Source: Agromyces fucosus (GTDB lineage: Bacteria > Actinomycetota > Actinomycetes > Actinomycetales > Microbacteriaceae). From it: 64,000 bases of DNA. The translations under genes were made by a program, and so were the position numbers. Below the pieces are notes generated by a model. The model searched no databases. It saw only the letters and a program-made list of their open reading frames with translations, and was not told the origin of the DNA. Where the stretch lies: NCBI RefSeq assembly GCF_004134865.1, contig NZ_SDPO01000001.1:1054001-1118000 (forward strand). Direction: 5' to 3'. This document shows, piece after piece, positions 17,112-25,842 of the stretch (position 1 is the first letter of the stretch; each line of letters begins with the position of its first letter).

Positions 17112-18635
17112 GTGGACTTCGGCATCACCGCCCCCGGCAAGATCATCGCCGTGCACCTCAACTACCCGTCGCGGGCCGCGCAACGCGGGCGTACTCCGGC
17201 GCAGCCGAGCTACTTCCTGAAGCCGACCTCCTCGCTCGCACCGACCGGCGCCACACTGGAGCGCCCCGCCGGCACCGAGCTGCTCGCCTTCGAGGGCGAG
17301 ATCGCGATCGTCATCGGCGAGCCGGCACGCCGGGTCTCCCCCGCCGACGGCTGGCAGCACGTGGCATCCGTGACCGCGGCGAACGACTTCGGCCTCTACG
17401 ACCTGCGCGCCGCCGACAAGGGCTCGAACGTGCGATCGAAGGGCGGCGACGGCTTCACGCCGATCGGTCCCGTCGCGATCCCGGTCGCAGGTCTCGGCGA
17501 AGGCGACTGGCGCGTGCGCACGTGGGTCAACGGGCAGCTCGTGCAGGAGGACACCTCCGACACGCTGCTCTTCCCGTTCGGCCGGCTCATCGCCGACCTC
17601 TCGCAGCTCATGACGCTCGAGACCGGCGACGTGATCCTCACCGGCACGCCAGCGGGGTCGTCCGTGGTGCTGCCGGGCGACGTCGTCGAGGTCGAGGTCG
17701 ACGCCCCCGACGCGCCCGGGGCTCCGAGCACCGGACGGCTCGTCACGACCATCACGCAGGGCGTCGCCGAGTTCGGCGATTTCGGAACCCGGCCCGCGAC
17801 CGACGAGCTGCAGCGCGTCGAGGCCTGGGGCAGTGACGAGGAGCTCGCCGCGGCCGTCGCCGCCGGGCGCGCTTCAGCTCCGGTCTCCACCAGTGCAGCG
17901 GATGCCGCAGCTCCCGCCGCCGGCACCGTTCCCGCCTTCGAGCTCACCGACGAGATGCGCGCGGACTTCGGCCGCGTCGCCGTCGCCACCCTCTCGGTCG
18001 CGCTCCGAAAGCGCGGCTACCACGACATCTTCATCGAGGGCGTCGCCGCGAACCACGCCGGTGACCGCATCGTCGGCCGCGCGAAGACGCTCCGGTTCAT
18101 CCCGTTCCGGCCCGACCTCTTCCAGAGCCACGGCGGCGGGTTCAATGCGCAGAAGCTCGCCTTCGACACGGTCGCTCCCGGCGAGGTGCTCGTCGTCGAG
18201 GCCCGCGGCGAGCGCGGCACCGGCACGGTCGGCGACGTGCTGGCCCTTCGCGCCCAGGTGCGCGGCGCCGCCGGCATCGTCACCGACGGCGGCGTCCGCG
18301 ACTACGACGCGGTCGCAGGCTTCGAGATCCCCGTGTTCTCGCAAGGCCCGCACCCCTCGGTGCTCGGTCGGCGCCACGTGCCGTGGGAGGTCGACGTCAC
18401 GATCGCCTGCGGCGGCGCCGCGGTGCAGCCCGGCGACGTCATCGTGGGCGACGGCGACGGCGTCATCGTGATCCCGCCGCAGCTCGTCGAGGAGGTGCTC
18501 GCCGAGGCGCTCGAACAGGAGCGGCAGGAGGCGTACGTGGCCGAGCAGGTCGCGGCCGGGGCATCCGTCGACGGACTCTTCCCCATGAACGCCGAATGGC
18601 TCACCCGCTACCGCGCCGCGCAGGAGGCATCGTGA
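17112..18635 (+). CDS. Fumarylacetoacetate hydrolase domain fused to RraA/HMG-aldolase-like domain
   Basis: A 507-residue two-domain protein. Residues ~1-225 are a FAH-family domain (HpaG/5-oxopent-3-ene-1,2,5-tricarboxylate decarboxylase type) with metal ligands Glu61 and Glu63 in 'FEGEIAIVIG', Asp92 in 'NDFG', and 'LTGTPAGSS' near 177. An Ala-rich linker (~245-275) leads to an RraA-like domain (~280-495) that contains the D-X20-R-D motif (Asp375, Arg396, Asp397) known for class II 4-hydroxy-4-methyl-2-oxoglutarate aldolases and oxaloacetate decarboxylases of this family. The FAH part most likely performs the decarboxylation (and perhaps isomerisation) step of homoprotocatechuate breakdown. 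The job of the second domain is open. GTG start at 17112 behind GAGG. It overlaps the regulator gene by four bases (GTGA). Confidence 0.88.
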   Translation: MDFGITAPGKIIAVHLNYPSRAAQRGRTPAQPSYFLKPTSSLAPTGATLERPAGTELLAFEGEIAIVIGEPARRVSPADGWQHVASVTAANDFGLYDLRAADKGSNVRSKGGDGFTPIGPVAIPVAGLGEGDWRVRTWVNGQLVQEDTSDTLLFPFGRLIADLSQLMTLETGDVILTGTPAGSSVVLPGDVVEVEVDAPDAPGAPSTGRLVTTITQGVAEFGDFGTRPATDELQRVEAWGSDEELAAAVAAGRASAPVSTSAADAAAPAAGTVPAFELTDEMRADFGRVAVATLSVALRKRGYHDIFIEGVAANHAGDRIVGRAKTLRFIPFRPDLFQSHGGGFNAQKLAFDTVAPGEVLVVEARGERGTGTVGDVLALRAQVRGAAGIVTDGGVRDYDAVAGFEIPVFSQGPHPSVLGRRHVPWEVDVTIACGGAAVQPGDVIVGDGDGVIVIPPQLVEEVLAEALEQERQEAYVAEQVAAGASVDGLFPMNAEWLTRYRAAQEAS

Positions 18636-19321
18636 GTCCCCAGATGCAGACCGAACGCTCGACCGAGAGCAAGTCGCAGCAGGCCTACCGGTTCATCCGC
18701 ACGCGCATCGACGACGGCCGATACGTCCCCGGCTACCGGCTCGTGCTCGGGGCGATCGCCCGTGAGCTCGATGTCTCGGTCGTGCCGGTGCGCGAGGCGA
18801 TCCGCCTGCTCGAGGCCGAGGGCCTCGTCACCTTCGAGCGCAACGTCGGCGCCCAGGTCGCCCTCATCAAGGAGACCGAGTACCTGCACACGATGCAGAC
18901 GCTCGCGCTCGTCGAGGGTGCGGCGACGGCGCTCTCGGCGCCGTTCATCTCCCCCGACCACCTCGCTCGCGCGCGCGAGATCAACGAGCGGATGCGACGC
19001 ACCCTCGACGACTTCGAGCCGAGCCGGTTCACCGAGCTCAACCTCGAGTTCCACGCCGTGCTCTTCGAGGAGTGCCCGAACCCGCACATCCTCGATCTCG
19101 TGCACCGGGGCTGGAACCGCATGAAGGTGCTGCGCGACTCCTCGTTCAGCTTCGTTCCCGGCCGCGCACACGAGTCCGTCGAGGAGCACGAACGCATCCT
19201 CGAGCTCATCGAGGCGGGCGCCGATGCCCTCCAGGTCGAGCTCGCCGCGCGGCGCCACCGTACCGCGACGCTCGACGCCGTGCTCGCCGCCCAGTCGCGG
19301 CATCCGCTGCCGTCACCCTGA
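18632..19321 (+). CDS. GntR family (FCD) transcriptional regulator of the hpa cluster
   Basis: A 229-residue regulator: winged helix at ~15-80 with 'IARELDVSVVPVREAIRLLEAEGLV' as helices 2-3, then an all-helical FCD-type ligand domain (~90-220). The FCD metal site can be seen as 'ELNLEFHAVLFE' (Asp replaced by Asn/Glu, His kept) and 'HERILELIEAG'. The GTG at 18632 overlaps the previous stop codon and has AGGAGG upstream. It sits in the middle of the homoprotocatechuate cluster, and three GTATAC-type sites near it are fitting operators; most such regulators are repressors released by a pathway intermediate. Both points are inferences from context. Confidence 0.9.
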   Translation: MSPQMQTERSTESKSQQAYRFIRTRIDDGRYVPGYRLVLGAIARELDVSVVPVREAIRLLEAEGLVTFERNVGAQVALIKETEYLHTMQTLALVEGAATALSAPFISPDHLARAREINERMRRTLDDFEPSRFTELNLEFHAVLFEECPNPHILDLVHRGWNRMKVLRDSSFSFVPGRAHESVEEHERILELIEAGADALQVELAARRHRTATLDAVLAAQSRHPLPSP

Positions 19322-19351
19322 CCATCACCCTCCCCACGAAAGCCGCATGAC

Positions 19352-20845
19352 ATGACGCACTACATCCCCGAAGGCCTGCCCGACCGCATCCGCCACTTCA
19401 TCGACGGCGAGTTCGTCGACTCCGTCGGCGGCGAGACGTTCGACGTGCTCGATCCCGTGTCGAACGAGACCTACGTGCAGGCCGCGGCCGGCCAGCGGGC
19501 CGACATCGACCTCGCGGTCGCCGCGGCGAAGCGCGCGTTCGACGAGGGGCCCTGGCCCCGCATGCTCCCCCGCCAGCGCTCGCGGGTGCTGCACCGGATC
19601 GCCGACCTCGTCGAGGCGCGCGACGCCCGGCTCGCGGAGCTCGAGACGTTCGACACCGGCCTGCCGATCACGCAGGCGCTCGGCCAGGCGCAGCGCGCCG
19701 CCGAGAACTTCCGCTTCTTCGCCGACCTGATCGTCGCCCAGCGCGACGACACCTACAAGGTTCCGGGTCGCCAGGTGAACTACGTGAACCGAAAGCCGAT
19801 CGGCGTCGCTGGCCTCATCACGCCGTGGAACACGCCCTTCATGCTCGAGTCGTGGAAGCTCGCGCCCGCGCTCGCGACCGGCAACACCGTCGTGCTGAAG
19901 CCCGCCGAGTTCACGCCCCTGTCGGCGTCGCTCTGGGCAGAGATCTTCCGCGAGGCGGGCGTGCCCGACGGCGTCTTCAACCTCGTCAACGGCCTCGGCG
20001 AGGAGGCCGGCGACGCGCTCGTCAAGCACCCCGACGTGCCGCTCATCTCCTTCACGGGCGAGAGCCGCACCGGCCAGATCATCTTCGGCAACGCGGCACC
20101 GTTCCTGAAGGGCCTCTCGATGGAGCTCGGCGGCAAGTCGCCCGCCGTCGTCTTCGCCGACGCCGACCTCGACTCGGCGCTCGACGCGACCGTCTTCGGC
20201 GTGTTCTCGCTGAACGGCGAGCGCTGCACGGCAGGGTCCCGCGTGCTCGTCGAGCGCTCGATCTACGACGACTTCGTCGCCCGCTACGCCGAGCGGGCGA
20301 AGAACATCGTGGTCGGCGACCCGCACGACCCGAAGACCGAGGTCGGCGCCCTCGTACACCCCGAGCACTACGACAAGGTCATGAGCTACGTCGAGATCGG
20401 CAAGACCGAGGGCCGGCTCGTCGCCGGCGGCGGTCGCCCCGACGGGCTCGAGACCGGCAACTACGTCGCCCCCACGGTGTTCGCGGATGTCTCGCCCGAC
20501 GCCCGCATCTTCCAGGAGGAGATCTTCGGACCCGTCGTCGCGATCACGCCGTTCGACACCGATGAGGAGGCGCTCGAGCTCGCGAACAACACCCGCTACG
20601 GGCTCGCCGCCTACATCTGGACCAACAACCTGAAGCGCGCCCACAACTTCGCCCAGTCGGTCGAAGCGGGCATGGTGTGGCTGAACTCCAACAACGTGCG
20701 CGACCTCCGCACCCCGTTCGGCGGTGTCAAGGCGTCGGGCCTCGGTCATGAGGGCGGCTACCGTTCGATCGACTTCTACACCGACCAGCAGGCCGTGCAC
20801 ATCACGCTCAACGAGGCGCACTCGCCGCGCTTCGGCGCCAAGTAG
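19352..20845 (+). CDS. hpaE: 5-carboxymethyl-2-hydroxymuconate-semialdehyde dehydrogenase
   Basis: A 497-residue NAD-dependent aldehyde dehydrogenase. Catalytic Cys292 is in 'NGERCTAGSR', Glu258 in 'MELGGKS' and Asn160 in 'PWNTPF'. It oxidises the ring-cleavage product 5-carboxymethyl-2-hydroxymuconate semialdehyde to the tricarboxylate, the second step of homoprotocatechuate breakdown. ALDH sequences alone do not fix the substrate, but its place directly before the dioxygenase gene and behind hpaH/hpaI makes HpaE the best reading. Start ATG 19352; another ATG at 19347 is out of frame. Thirty bases separate it from the regulator gene, so it is likely on the same transcript. Confidence 0.88.
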   Translation: MTHYIPEGLPDRIRHFIDGEFVDSVGGETFDVLDPVSNETYVQAAAGQRADIDLAVAAAKRAFDEGPWPRMLPRQRSRVLHRIADLVEARDARLAELETFDTGLPITQALGQAQRAAENFRFFADLIVAQRDDTYKVPGRQVNYVNRKPIGVAGLITPWNTPFMLESWKLAPALATGNTVVLKPAEFTPLSASLWAEIFREAGVPDGVFNLVNGLGEEAGDALVKHPDVPLISFTGESRTGQIIFGNAAPFLKGLSMELGGKSPAVVFADADLDSALDATVFGVFSLNGERCTAGSRVLVERSIYDDFVARYAERAKNIVVGDPHDPKTEVGALVHPEHYDKVMSYVEIGKTEGRLVAGGGRPDGLETGNYVAPTVFADVSPDARIFQEEIFGPVVAITPFDTDEEALELANNTRYGLAAYIWTNNLKRAHNFAQSVEAGMVWLNSNNVRDLRTPFGGVKASGLGHEGGYRSIDFYTDQQAVHITLNEAHSPRFGAK

Positions 20846-20893
20846 CCGGCCACGCCCTCCCCACCGACCGCTCCACAACTGAAGGACGAACCA

Positions 20894-22036
20894 ATGTCTG
20901 CGCTCAACGACCGAGTCAAGACCTCCTCCGGCTTCTACGTCACTCAAGAGGCCCCGATCCAGACCGACAATGCGATTCCGACGCCATCGGTGCCGGCGCC
21001 CGACATCCTCCGCTGCGCCTACATGGAGCTCGTCGTCACCGACCTCGCGGCATCGCGAGAGTTCTACGTCGACGTGCTCGGACTCTACGTCACCGAGGAG
21101 GACGATGCGGCGATCTACCTCCGGTCGACGGAGGAGTTCATCCACCACAACCTGGTGCTGCGCCAGGGCCCCATCGCCGCGGTCGCCGCGTTCTCGTACC
21201 GGGTCCGCTCGCCCGAAGAGCTCGACGTCGCGGTGGCCTTCTACAGCGAGCTCGGATGTCGCGTCGAGCGTCGCTCGGAGGGCTTCACGAAGGGCATTGG
21301 CGACTCGGTGCGAGTCGAGGACCCGCTCGGATTCCCGTATGAGTTCTTCTACCAGACCGAGCACGTCGAGCGGCTGTCGTGGCGGTACGACCTGCACACC
21401 CCCGGCGAACTCGTTCGCCTCGACCACTTCAACCAGGTCACCCCCGACGTGCCGCGCGCCGTGAAGTTCATGCAGGACCTGGGCTTCCGAGTGACCGAAG
21501 ACATCCAGGACGACGAGGGCACGGTCTACGCCGCCTGGATGCGCCGCAAGCCCACCGTTCACGACACGGCCATGACCGGCGGCGACGGCCCCCGCATGCA
21601 CCACGTCGCCTTCGCGACGCACGAGAAGCACAACATCCTCGCGATCTGCGACAAGCTCGGTGCGCTCCGTCGTTCCGACGCCATCGAGCGCGGCCCGGGC
21701 CGCCACGGCGTCTCGAACGCGTTCTACCTCTACCTGCGCGACCCCGACGGCCACCGGGTCGAGATCTACACCCAGGACTACTACACGGGCGACCCCGACA
21801 ACCCCGTCGTCACGTGGGACGTGCACGACAACCAGCGCCGCGACTGGTGGGGCAACCCCGTCGTGCCCTCCTGGTATACCGAGGCCTCACTCGTGCTCGA
21901 CCTCGACGGCAACCCCAAGCCGGTCGTCGCCCGCACCGACGACTCCGAACTCGAGGTCACGATCGGCGCCGACGGCTTCTCGTACACCCGCGAAGGCGAC
22001 GAGGAGAAGGGCTTCAAGCTCGGCAACACGCTGTAG
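20894..22036 (+). CDS. hpaD: 3,4-dihydroxyphenylacetate 2,3-dioxygenase (type I extradiol)
   Basis: A 380-residue extradiol ring-cleaving dioxygenase of the vicinal-oxygen-chelate fold, like Brevibacterium fuscum HPCD and Arthrobacter MndD. The metal ligands of the Brevibacterium enzyme (His155, His214, Glu267) and its second-sphere His200 all align with a constant offset of 23: His178 in 'RLDHFNQV', His237 in 'MHHVAFAT', Glu290 in 'HRVEIYTQDY' and His223 in 'VHDTAM'. Two VOC modules are seen, ~40-155 and ~170-300. It opens homoprotocatechuate next to the hydroxyls using Fe(II) or Mn(II); the metal cannot be told from sequence. ATG at 20894 behind GAAGGAC. It is the last gene of the cluster, followed by a terminator. 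Confidence 0.95.
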   Translation: MSALNDRVKTSSGFYVTQEAPIQTDNAIPTPSVPAPDILRCAYMELVVTDLAASREFYVDVLGLYVTEEDDAAIYLRSTEEFIHHNLVLRQGPIAAVAAFSYRVRSPEELDVAVAFYSELGCRVERRSEGFTKGIGDSVRVEDPLGFPYEFFYQTEHVERLSWRYDLHTPGELVRLDHFNQVTPDVPRAVKFMQDLGFRVTEDIQDDEGTVYAAWMRRKPTVHDTAMTGGDGPRMHHVAFATHEKHNILAICDKLGALRRSDAIERGPGRHGVSNAFYLYLRDPDGHRVEIYTQDYYTGDPDNPVVTWDVHDNQRRDWWGNPVVPSWYTEASLVLDLDGNPKPVVARTDDSELEVTIGADGFSYTREGDEEKGFKLGNTL

Positions 22037-22056
22037 GCCCGTTCGGTCCTCCAACG

Positions 22057-22105
22057 GCGAACGCCGCCCGCCGTCTCGATTCACGGGGCGACGGGCGGCG
22101 TTCGC
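22057..22105. terminator. Hairpin terminator between hpaD and the GH36 gene
   Basis: A 14-bp perfect stem (22057-22070 with 22092-22105) with a 21-nt loop that can pair further. It lies between convergent genes. Confidence 0.75.
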
Positions 22106-22156
22106 GTTCGACACCGAGCGCGCTGCGCTGCGGTGCTCAGGATCCCGACGCGGAAC

Positions 22157-23902
22157 TCAGTCGAGCACGAGCTCCGCGATCGACCACGGCGGGATCGGCA
22201 GGAAGCCCTGCCTCCCGAGCTCCGCACGGCCCGCGGCGGCACCGGCCGCGGTACCGGTGACGACCGTGAGCCCGGCCATCGACGTCGCGGGAGTACTCGA
22301 GCGGTAGGCGAGCTGCGCCGAACCCGACGCGTTCAGCACGACGAGTCGGCGCACGCCGTCGAGCTCGAGGTCGAGGACGCTGCCGCCGTACGCCACGACG
22401 ACGAGCGTCTCGCCGAGTCGTGCCGCCGCCGACGGATAGCCGTCGACGGGCAGGCCCGCCGTGATCTCGCCGTCGATCAGCACGCCGCTGAGCTCACGCC
22501 AGACGCCGAGGACCGCAGCGACCGCGTCCCGGTGGGCGGCCGGCAGCGAGACGAGCGGCATCGAGATCTGGGGCACGCCGAAGAACGCGCCGAACAACTG
22601 CCGCACTGCCGCATCGGGCGACGCGGTCGGGTCCCACATGATGGGGTCGGCGTGCACGACCTGCCCGTTCGAGAGCAGGCGCAGGTCGAGGATCGACCGG
22701 CGGTTCTGGACGGCGTCGGCCGGGCAGTCGTCGGCGCGCACGACGTCGGCGTACGACGCGACGGCCGGTGACACGTACGGCTGGCGGAACTCGATCAGTG
22801 CTCCGGGCCGCTCGAGGTCGACCGCATCGGCGACGCCGCGGAGCAGGAGCGTCATCGCCTCGCCCACGTCGGCCACGTCGCCGGTCGACGGTTCGCCCGC
22901 GTAGACCATGGCCGAGTTCAGGAAGTCGATCTTGAGCCCGTCGAGGTCGTACTCGCGCACGAGTCGGGCGCAGGTCTCGACGAGGTGCGCGCGCACCTCG
23001 GGATGGCGCGGGTCGAGCACGCGACACCGGAGCGACTCGGAATGGTGCGGAGCGAAGCGGTGCAGACGATCGAACGCCTCGCTCTGCTCCCCGAGCAGGA
23101 GCGGCGCGATCCACAGCACGACATCGAGATCCTGCCCGTGGAGCCTGCCCGAGAGGGCGGTGAGGTCGGGGAACTTGCCCGTGTCGGGCACCCAGTCGCC
23201 GCACCCCGCGTACCACCGGCCATCGCCGAAGCGCTGCCAGCCGTCGTCGATGAAGACCGAACGGCACCCCAGCTCCGCCGCCACTGCGGCATCGGCCTCG
23301 ATGACCTCCTCCGAGATGCGCTGCGAGTGGGCGTACCAGGTCGAGTACACCGGCTCGCGGGACGCCGTCGACGCCGGACGCACCGGAAGGTCGGCTCGCA
23401 CGGCCTCGGAGACGGCGCGAACGGCACGCGCGTACGGCATCGCCTCGCTCACGACCACGAGGTCGAGTCCGGCCTCGAGCTCGGCCAGGCGCCCCTCGAT
23501 CGGCAGTCGCACGACGAACGTCTTCTCCTCCTCGGAGACCCCGTACTGCAGCTCGCCCTCGTGCACGAGGCAGTCGAGCCCGAAGGCGAGCCGGCTGCTG
23601 CCGTCGGCGTCGTAGAGCGCGCCGATCGGGGCGGACCTCACCGCACTGAACGCGTCGCGCCCCGCCCAGTCGGCCGGGAGTCCGCGGCCTCCCGAGAGCC
23701 CGGGGTTCCAGTACCCGGCAGCATCGCCGAGCGGCAGTTCGAGCACGACCTGGCCCTCGCCCTGCACGGCGAGGCGGATCCGCAGGAGCCCGCCGTCCTC
23801 GCCGTGCTCGGACACCCGAACCGCGCCCCCGGTGCCGAGGCGAATACCCCTGGGGAGCTCGGTCCACTCGATGAGCGAGAGGTGGTGGTCTTCAAGTAGC
23901 AC
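22157..23902 (-). CDS. Alpha-galactosidase-like glycoside hydrolase (GH36 clan D), short form
   Basis: A 581-residue GH36-like glycosidase: N-terminal beta-sandwich (~1-175), TIM barrel (~185-490) and a short C-terminal sheet domain. The nucleophile is Asp326 in 'GLKIDFLNS' and the acid/base Asp391 in 'RADDCPAD'; 'IDDGWQRF' (218-225) is the typical second strand. It is shorter than the ~710-residue GH36 enzyme encoded at 27296 and quite different from it, so a different linkage or sugar is likely. The GTG start at 23902 follows AGGAG with 8-nt spacing. It is the last gene of the transporter operon (11 bp after the permease stop), so it acts on the imported sugar in the cytosol. Confidence 0.82.
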   Translation of the reverse strand: MLLEDHHLSLIEWTELPRGIRLGTGGAVRVSEHGEDGGLLRIRLAVQGEGQVVLELPLGDAAGYWNPGLSGGRGLPADWAGRDAFSAVRSAPIGALYDADGSSRLAFGLDCLVHEGELQYGVSEEEKTFVVRLPIEGRLAELEAGLDLVVVSEAMPYARAVRAVSEAVRADLPVRPASTASREPVYSTWYAHSQRISEEVIEADAAVAAELGCRSVFIDDGWQRFGDGRWYAGCGDWVPDTGKFPDLTALSGRLHGQDLDVVLWIAPLLLGEQSEAFDRLHRFAPHHSESLRCRVLDPRHPEVRAHLVETCARLVREYDLDGLKIDFLNSAMVYAGEPSTGDVADVGEAMTLLLRGVADAVDLERPGALIEFRQPYVSPAVASYADVVRADDCPADAVQNRRSILDLRLLSNGQVVHADPIMWDPTASPDAAVRQLFGAFFGVPQISMPLVSLPAAHRDAVAAVLGVWRELSGVLIDGEITAGLPVDGYPSAAARLGETLVVVAYGGSVLDLELDGVRRLVVLNASGSAQLAYRSSTPATSMAGLTVVTGTAAGAAAGRAELGRQGFLPIPPWSIAELVLD

Positions 23903-23913
23903 GTGCGGAACTC

Positions 23914-24759
23914 CTATTGCTTGACTGCGCCGGCGAGGATGCCGGCGACGAAATGACGCTGCAGGAACAGGAAGAGCACGAGGATCGGCAGGACCGACAG
24001 GAACGTGCCCATCATCAGCTGCCCGTAATCCGTGGTGCCGATGCCCTGCAACGAGGCGAGCGAGACGGGGATGGTGAACGACTCGGGCGTGCGCAGCACG
24101 ACGAGCGGATAGACGAACTCGTTCCACTGGGCGAGGAAGAGGAAGATCGCGAGCGCCGCGAGCGCCGGCCGGACGGTCGGCAGCACGATCCGGGAGAACA
24201 CCCGGAACTCCCCCGCCCCGTCGACCCGCGCCGCCTGCAACAGCTCGTCGGGCACCGCCTGCATGGTCTGGCGCATGAGGAAGATGCCGAACGGCAATGC
24301 GAGGTTCGGCAGGATGAGCGCCTGGTAGGTGTCGAGCCATCCGAGCGTCACCATGATCTGGAAGAGCGGCACGAGCGTCACCTGCGAGGGCAGCGCGAGC
24401 GTGATCAGCACCGCACCGAACAGCAGGCCGCGCCCGCGGAACTCGAACTTCGCGAACGCGTAGCCGGCTGCCGTGCAGACGACCAGGCCGAGCAGCGTGT
24501 AGACGGATGCGACCAGCACCGAGTTCCCGATCGCGCGGCCGAAGAGCGTGTCGCTGAGGAGCCCGGTGAGGTTGTCGAAGAATGCCGGACCCGGCAGCAC
24601 GTTGGGCGGGGAGGCGAAGATCTCGCGTGACGGGTACGTCGTGGCGATGATGAGCCAGTAGAAGGGCAGCAGCATGAGCACGGCCCCCGCGGCGATCACC
24701 GTCGTGAGCACGAGGGACTTGGTTCGGCGCCCGCGCACGCCGATGAGCGACTCGGTCAT
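23914..24759 (-). CDS. Carbohydrate ABC transporter permease (MalG type)
   Basis: A 281-residue inner-membrane permease with six helices. The EAA loop that docks the ATPase is 'LLQAARVDGAGEFRVF' around residues 185-200, followed by 'IVLPTVRPAL'. The early 'PFYWLIIATTYPSREIF' is typical of MalG/UgpE-type proteins of the CUT1 family. The ATG at 24759 lies in an ATGA overlap with the first permease and has AAGGAG upstream. Together with its partner it forms the channel for a sugar delivered by the lipoprotein encoded at 25843. No ATPase gene is present in this locus, as in many CUT1 systems that borrow a shared MsmK/MsiK-type ATPase. Confidence 0.93.
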   Translation of the reverse strand: MTESLIGVRGRRTKSLVLTTVIAAGAVLMLLPFYWLIIATTYPSREIFASPPNVLPGPAFFDNLTGLLSDTLFGRAIGNSVLVASVYTLLGLVVCTAAGYAFAKFEFRGRGLLFGAVLITLALPSQVTLVPLFQIMVTLGWLDTYQALILPNLALPFGIFLMRQTMQAVPDELLQAARVDGAGEFRVFSRIVLPTVRPALAALAIFLFLAQWNEFVYPLVVLRTPESFTIPVSLASLQGIGTTDYGQLMMGTFLSVLPILVLFLFLQRHFVAGILAGAVKQ

Positions 24760-25769
24760 CGGGTCTTCTCCTTCGGGGACATCGACTTCTTCGGGGAGAT
24801 CGGCTTCGGCGCTCGCTCGCGGAAGAGGCGGAACTGGATGAGCGAGACCACGGCGATGATGACGGTCAACGCATACCCGATGGCCGAGGCGTACCCGAAG
24901 TCGAAGTACTTGAAGCCGTTCTGGTAGAGGTACATCCCGACCGTGAGGGTGGCGTTGTCGGGCCCGCCGTTCGTGAGCACGTACGGCTCGTCGAAGAGCT
25001 GGAGGGTGCCGATCGTCGAGAGGACCACGGTCAGCAGCAGCGCCGGGCGGAGCCCGGACAGGGTGATGTTGACGAACCGCTGCCATCCGTTCGCGCCGTC
25101 GACCTGCGCCGCCTCGTAGAGTTCGCCGGGGATCGACTGCAACTGCGCGAGGTAGATGATCGCGTTCTGGCCGGTGTAGTGCCAGGTCATCGCCAGCACG
25201 ATCGAGATCTTCGCCCAGAACGGATCGACGAGCCACGGAATAGGGCCGATGCCGACGTAGCCCAACAGCTCGTTCACGATGCCGGCGCTGGAGTCGAAGA
25301 GGGCACTGAAGAGGATGCCGTAGGCGACGAGACCCATGACGATCGGCACGAAGAACGCCATGCGGAAGAACGCGCGGCCCTTCAGGAGCAGTGAGTTGAA
25401 GGCGACCGAGAGCACGATGCCCAGGCCGAGCATGAGCGGCACCTGCACCACGAGGATGAGTGCGGTGTTGCCGAGCGCCTTGTAGAAGAGCGGGTCCTCC
25501 AGGAGGCGCAGGTAGTTGTCGAGCCCGACGAAGGTGATGACCCCGCCGATGTTCGAGGTGAGGCTCGTCCAGAAGGCCGAGAGGTACGGGTAGAGCTTGA
25601 AGCCGAGGAACAGCACGATCGTCGGCAGCAGGAAGAGGTAGGGCGTGATCCGCGGGTGGCCGATCGAAGAGCGTCGGCGGCGCCGCGGGGGCCTCGGCGG
25701 GGCCGCGAACGGTGCTGCCTCCGCGGTCGGGCCGGCCGAGGCATGGGCGGTCGAGGACAGGACATTCAT
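24756..25769 (-). CDS. Carbohydrate ABC transporter permease (MalF type)
   Basis: A 337-residue permease with six membrane helices after a basic, Pro/Arg-rich cytoplasmic N-terminus (~35 residues). The EAA loop reads 'LYEAAQVDGANGWQRF' near residue 230. 'PYLFLLPTIVLFLGFKLYPY' is the standard first helix of CUT1 MalF-like proteins. The start ATG (25769) has GGAG 9 bp upstream. It pairs with the next permease (four-base overlap) and follows the binding-protein gene after 73 bp; the order binding protein, two permeases, glycosidase is that of an oligosaccharide uptake operon. The substrate is inferred to be an alpha-galactoside from the two GH36 genes. Confidence 0.93.
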   Translation of the reverse strand: MNVLSSTAHASAGPTAEAAPFAAPPRPPRRRRRSSIGHPRITPYLFLLPTIVLFLGFKLYPYLSAFWTSLTSNIGGVITFVGLDNYLRLLEDPLFYKALGNTALILVVQVPLMLGLGIVLSVAFNSLLLKGRAFFRMAFFVPIVMGLVAYGILFSALFDSSAGIVNELLGYVGIGPIPWLVDPFWAKISIVLAMTWHYTGQNAIIYLAQLQSIPGELYEAAQVDGANGWQRFVNITLSGLRPALLLTVVLSTIGTLQLFDEPYVLTNGGPDNATLTVGMYLYQNGFKYFDFGYASAIGYALTVIIAVVSLIQFRLFRERAPKPISPKKSMSPKEKTR

Positions 25770-25842
25770 GTGTGTTCGCTCCATGGGAGGGCGCGCCGGC
25801 CCGCGATGTCGCTGGACATCGCGGACCGGCGCATCCGGTCCG

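Noticed and set aside
19325-21826. An 833-codon open frame antisense to hpaE and hpaD
   Set aside because: The plus-strand enzymes have exact active-site matches; the antisense frame has none.
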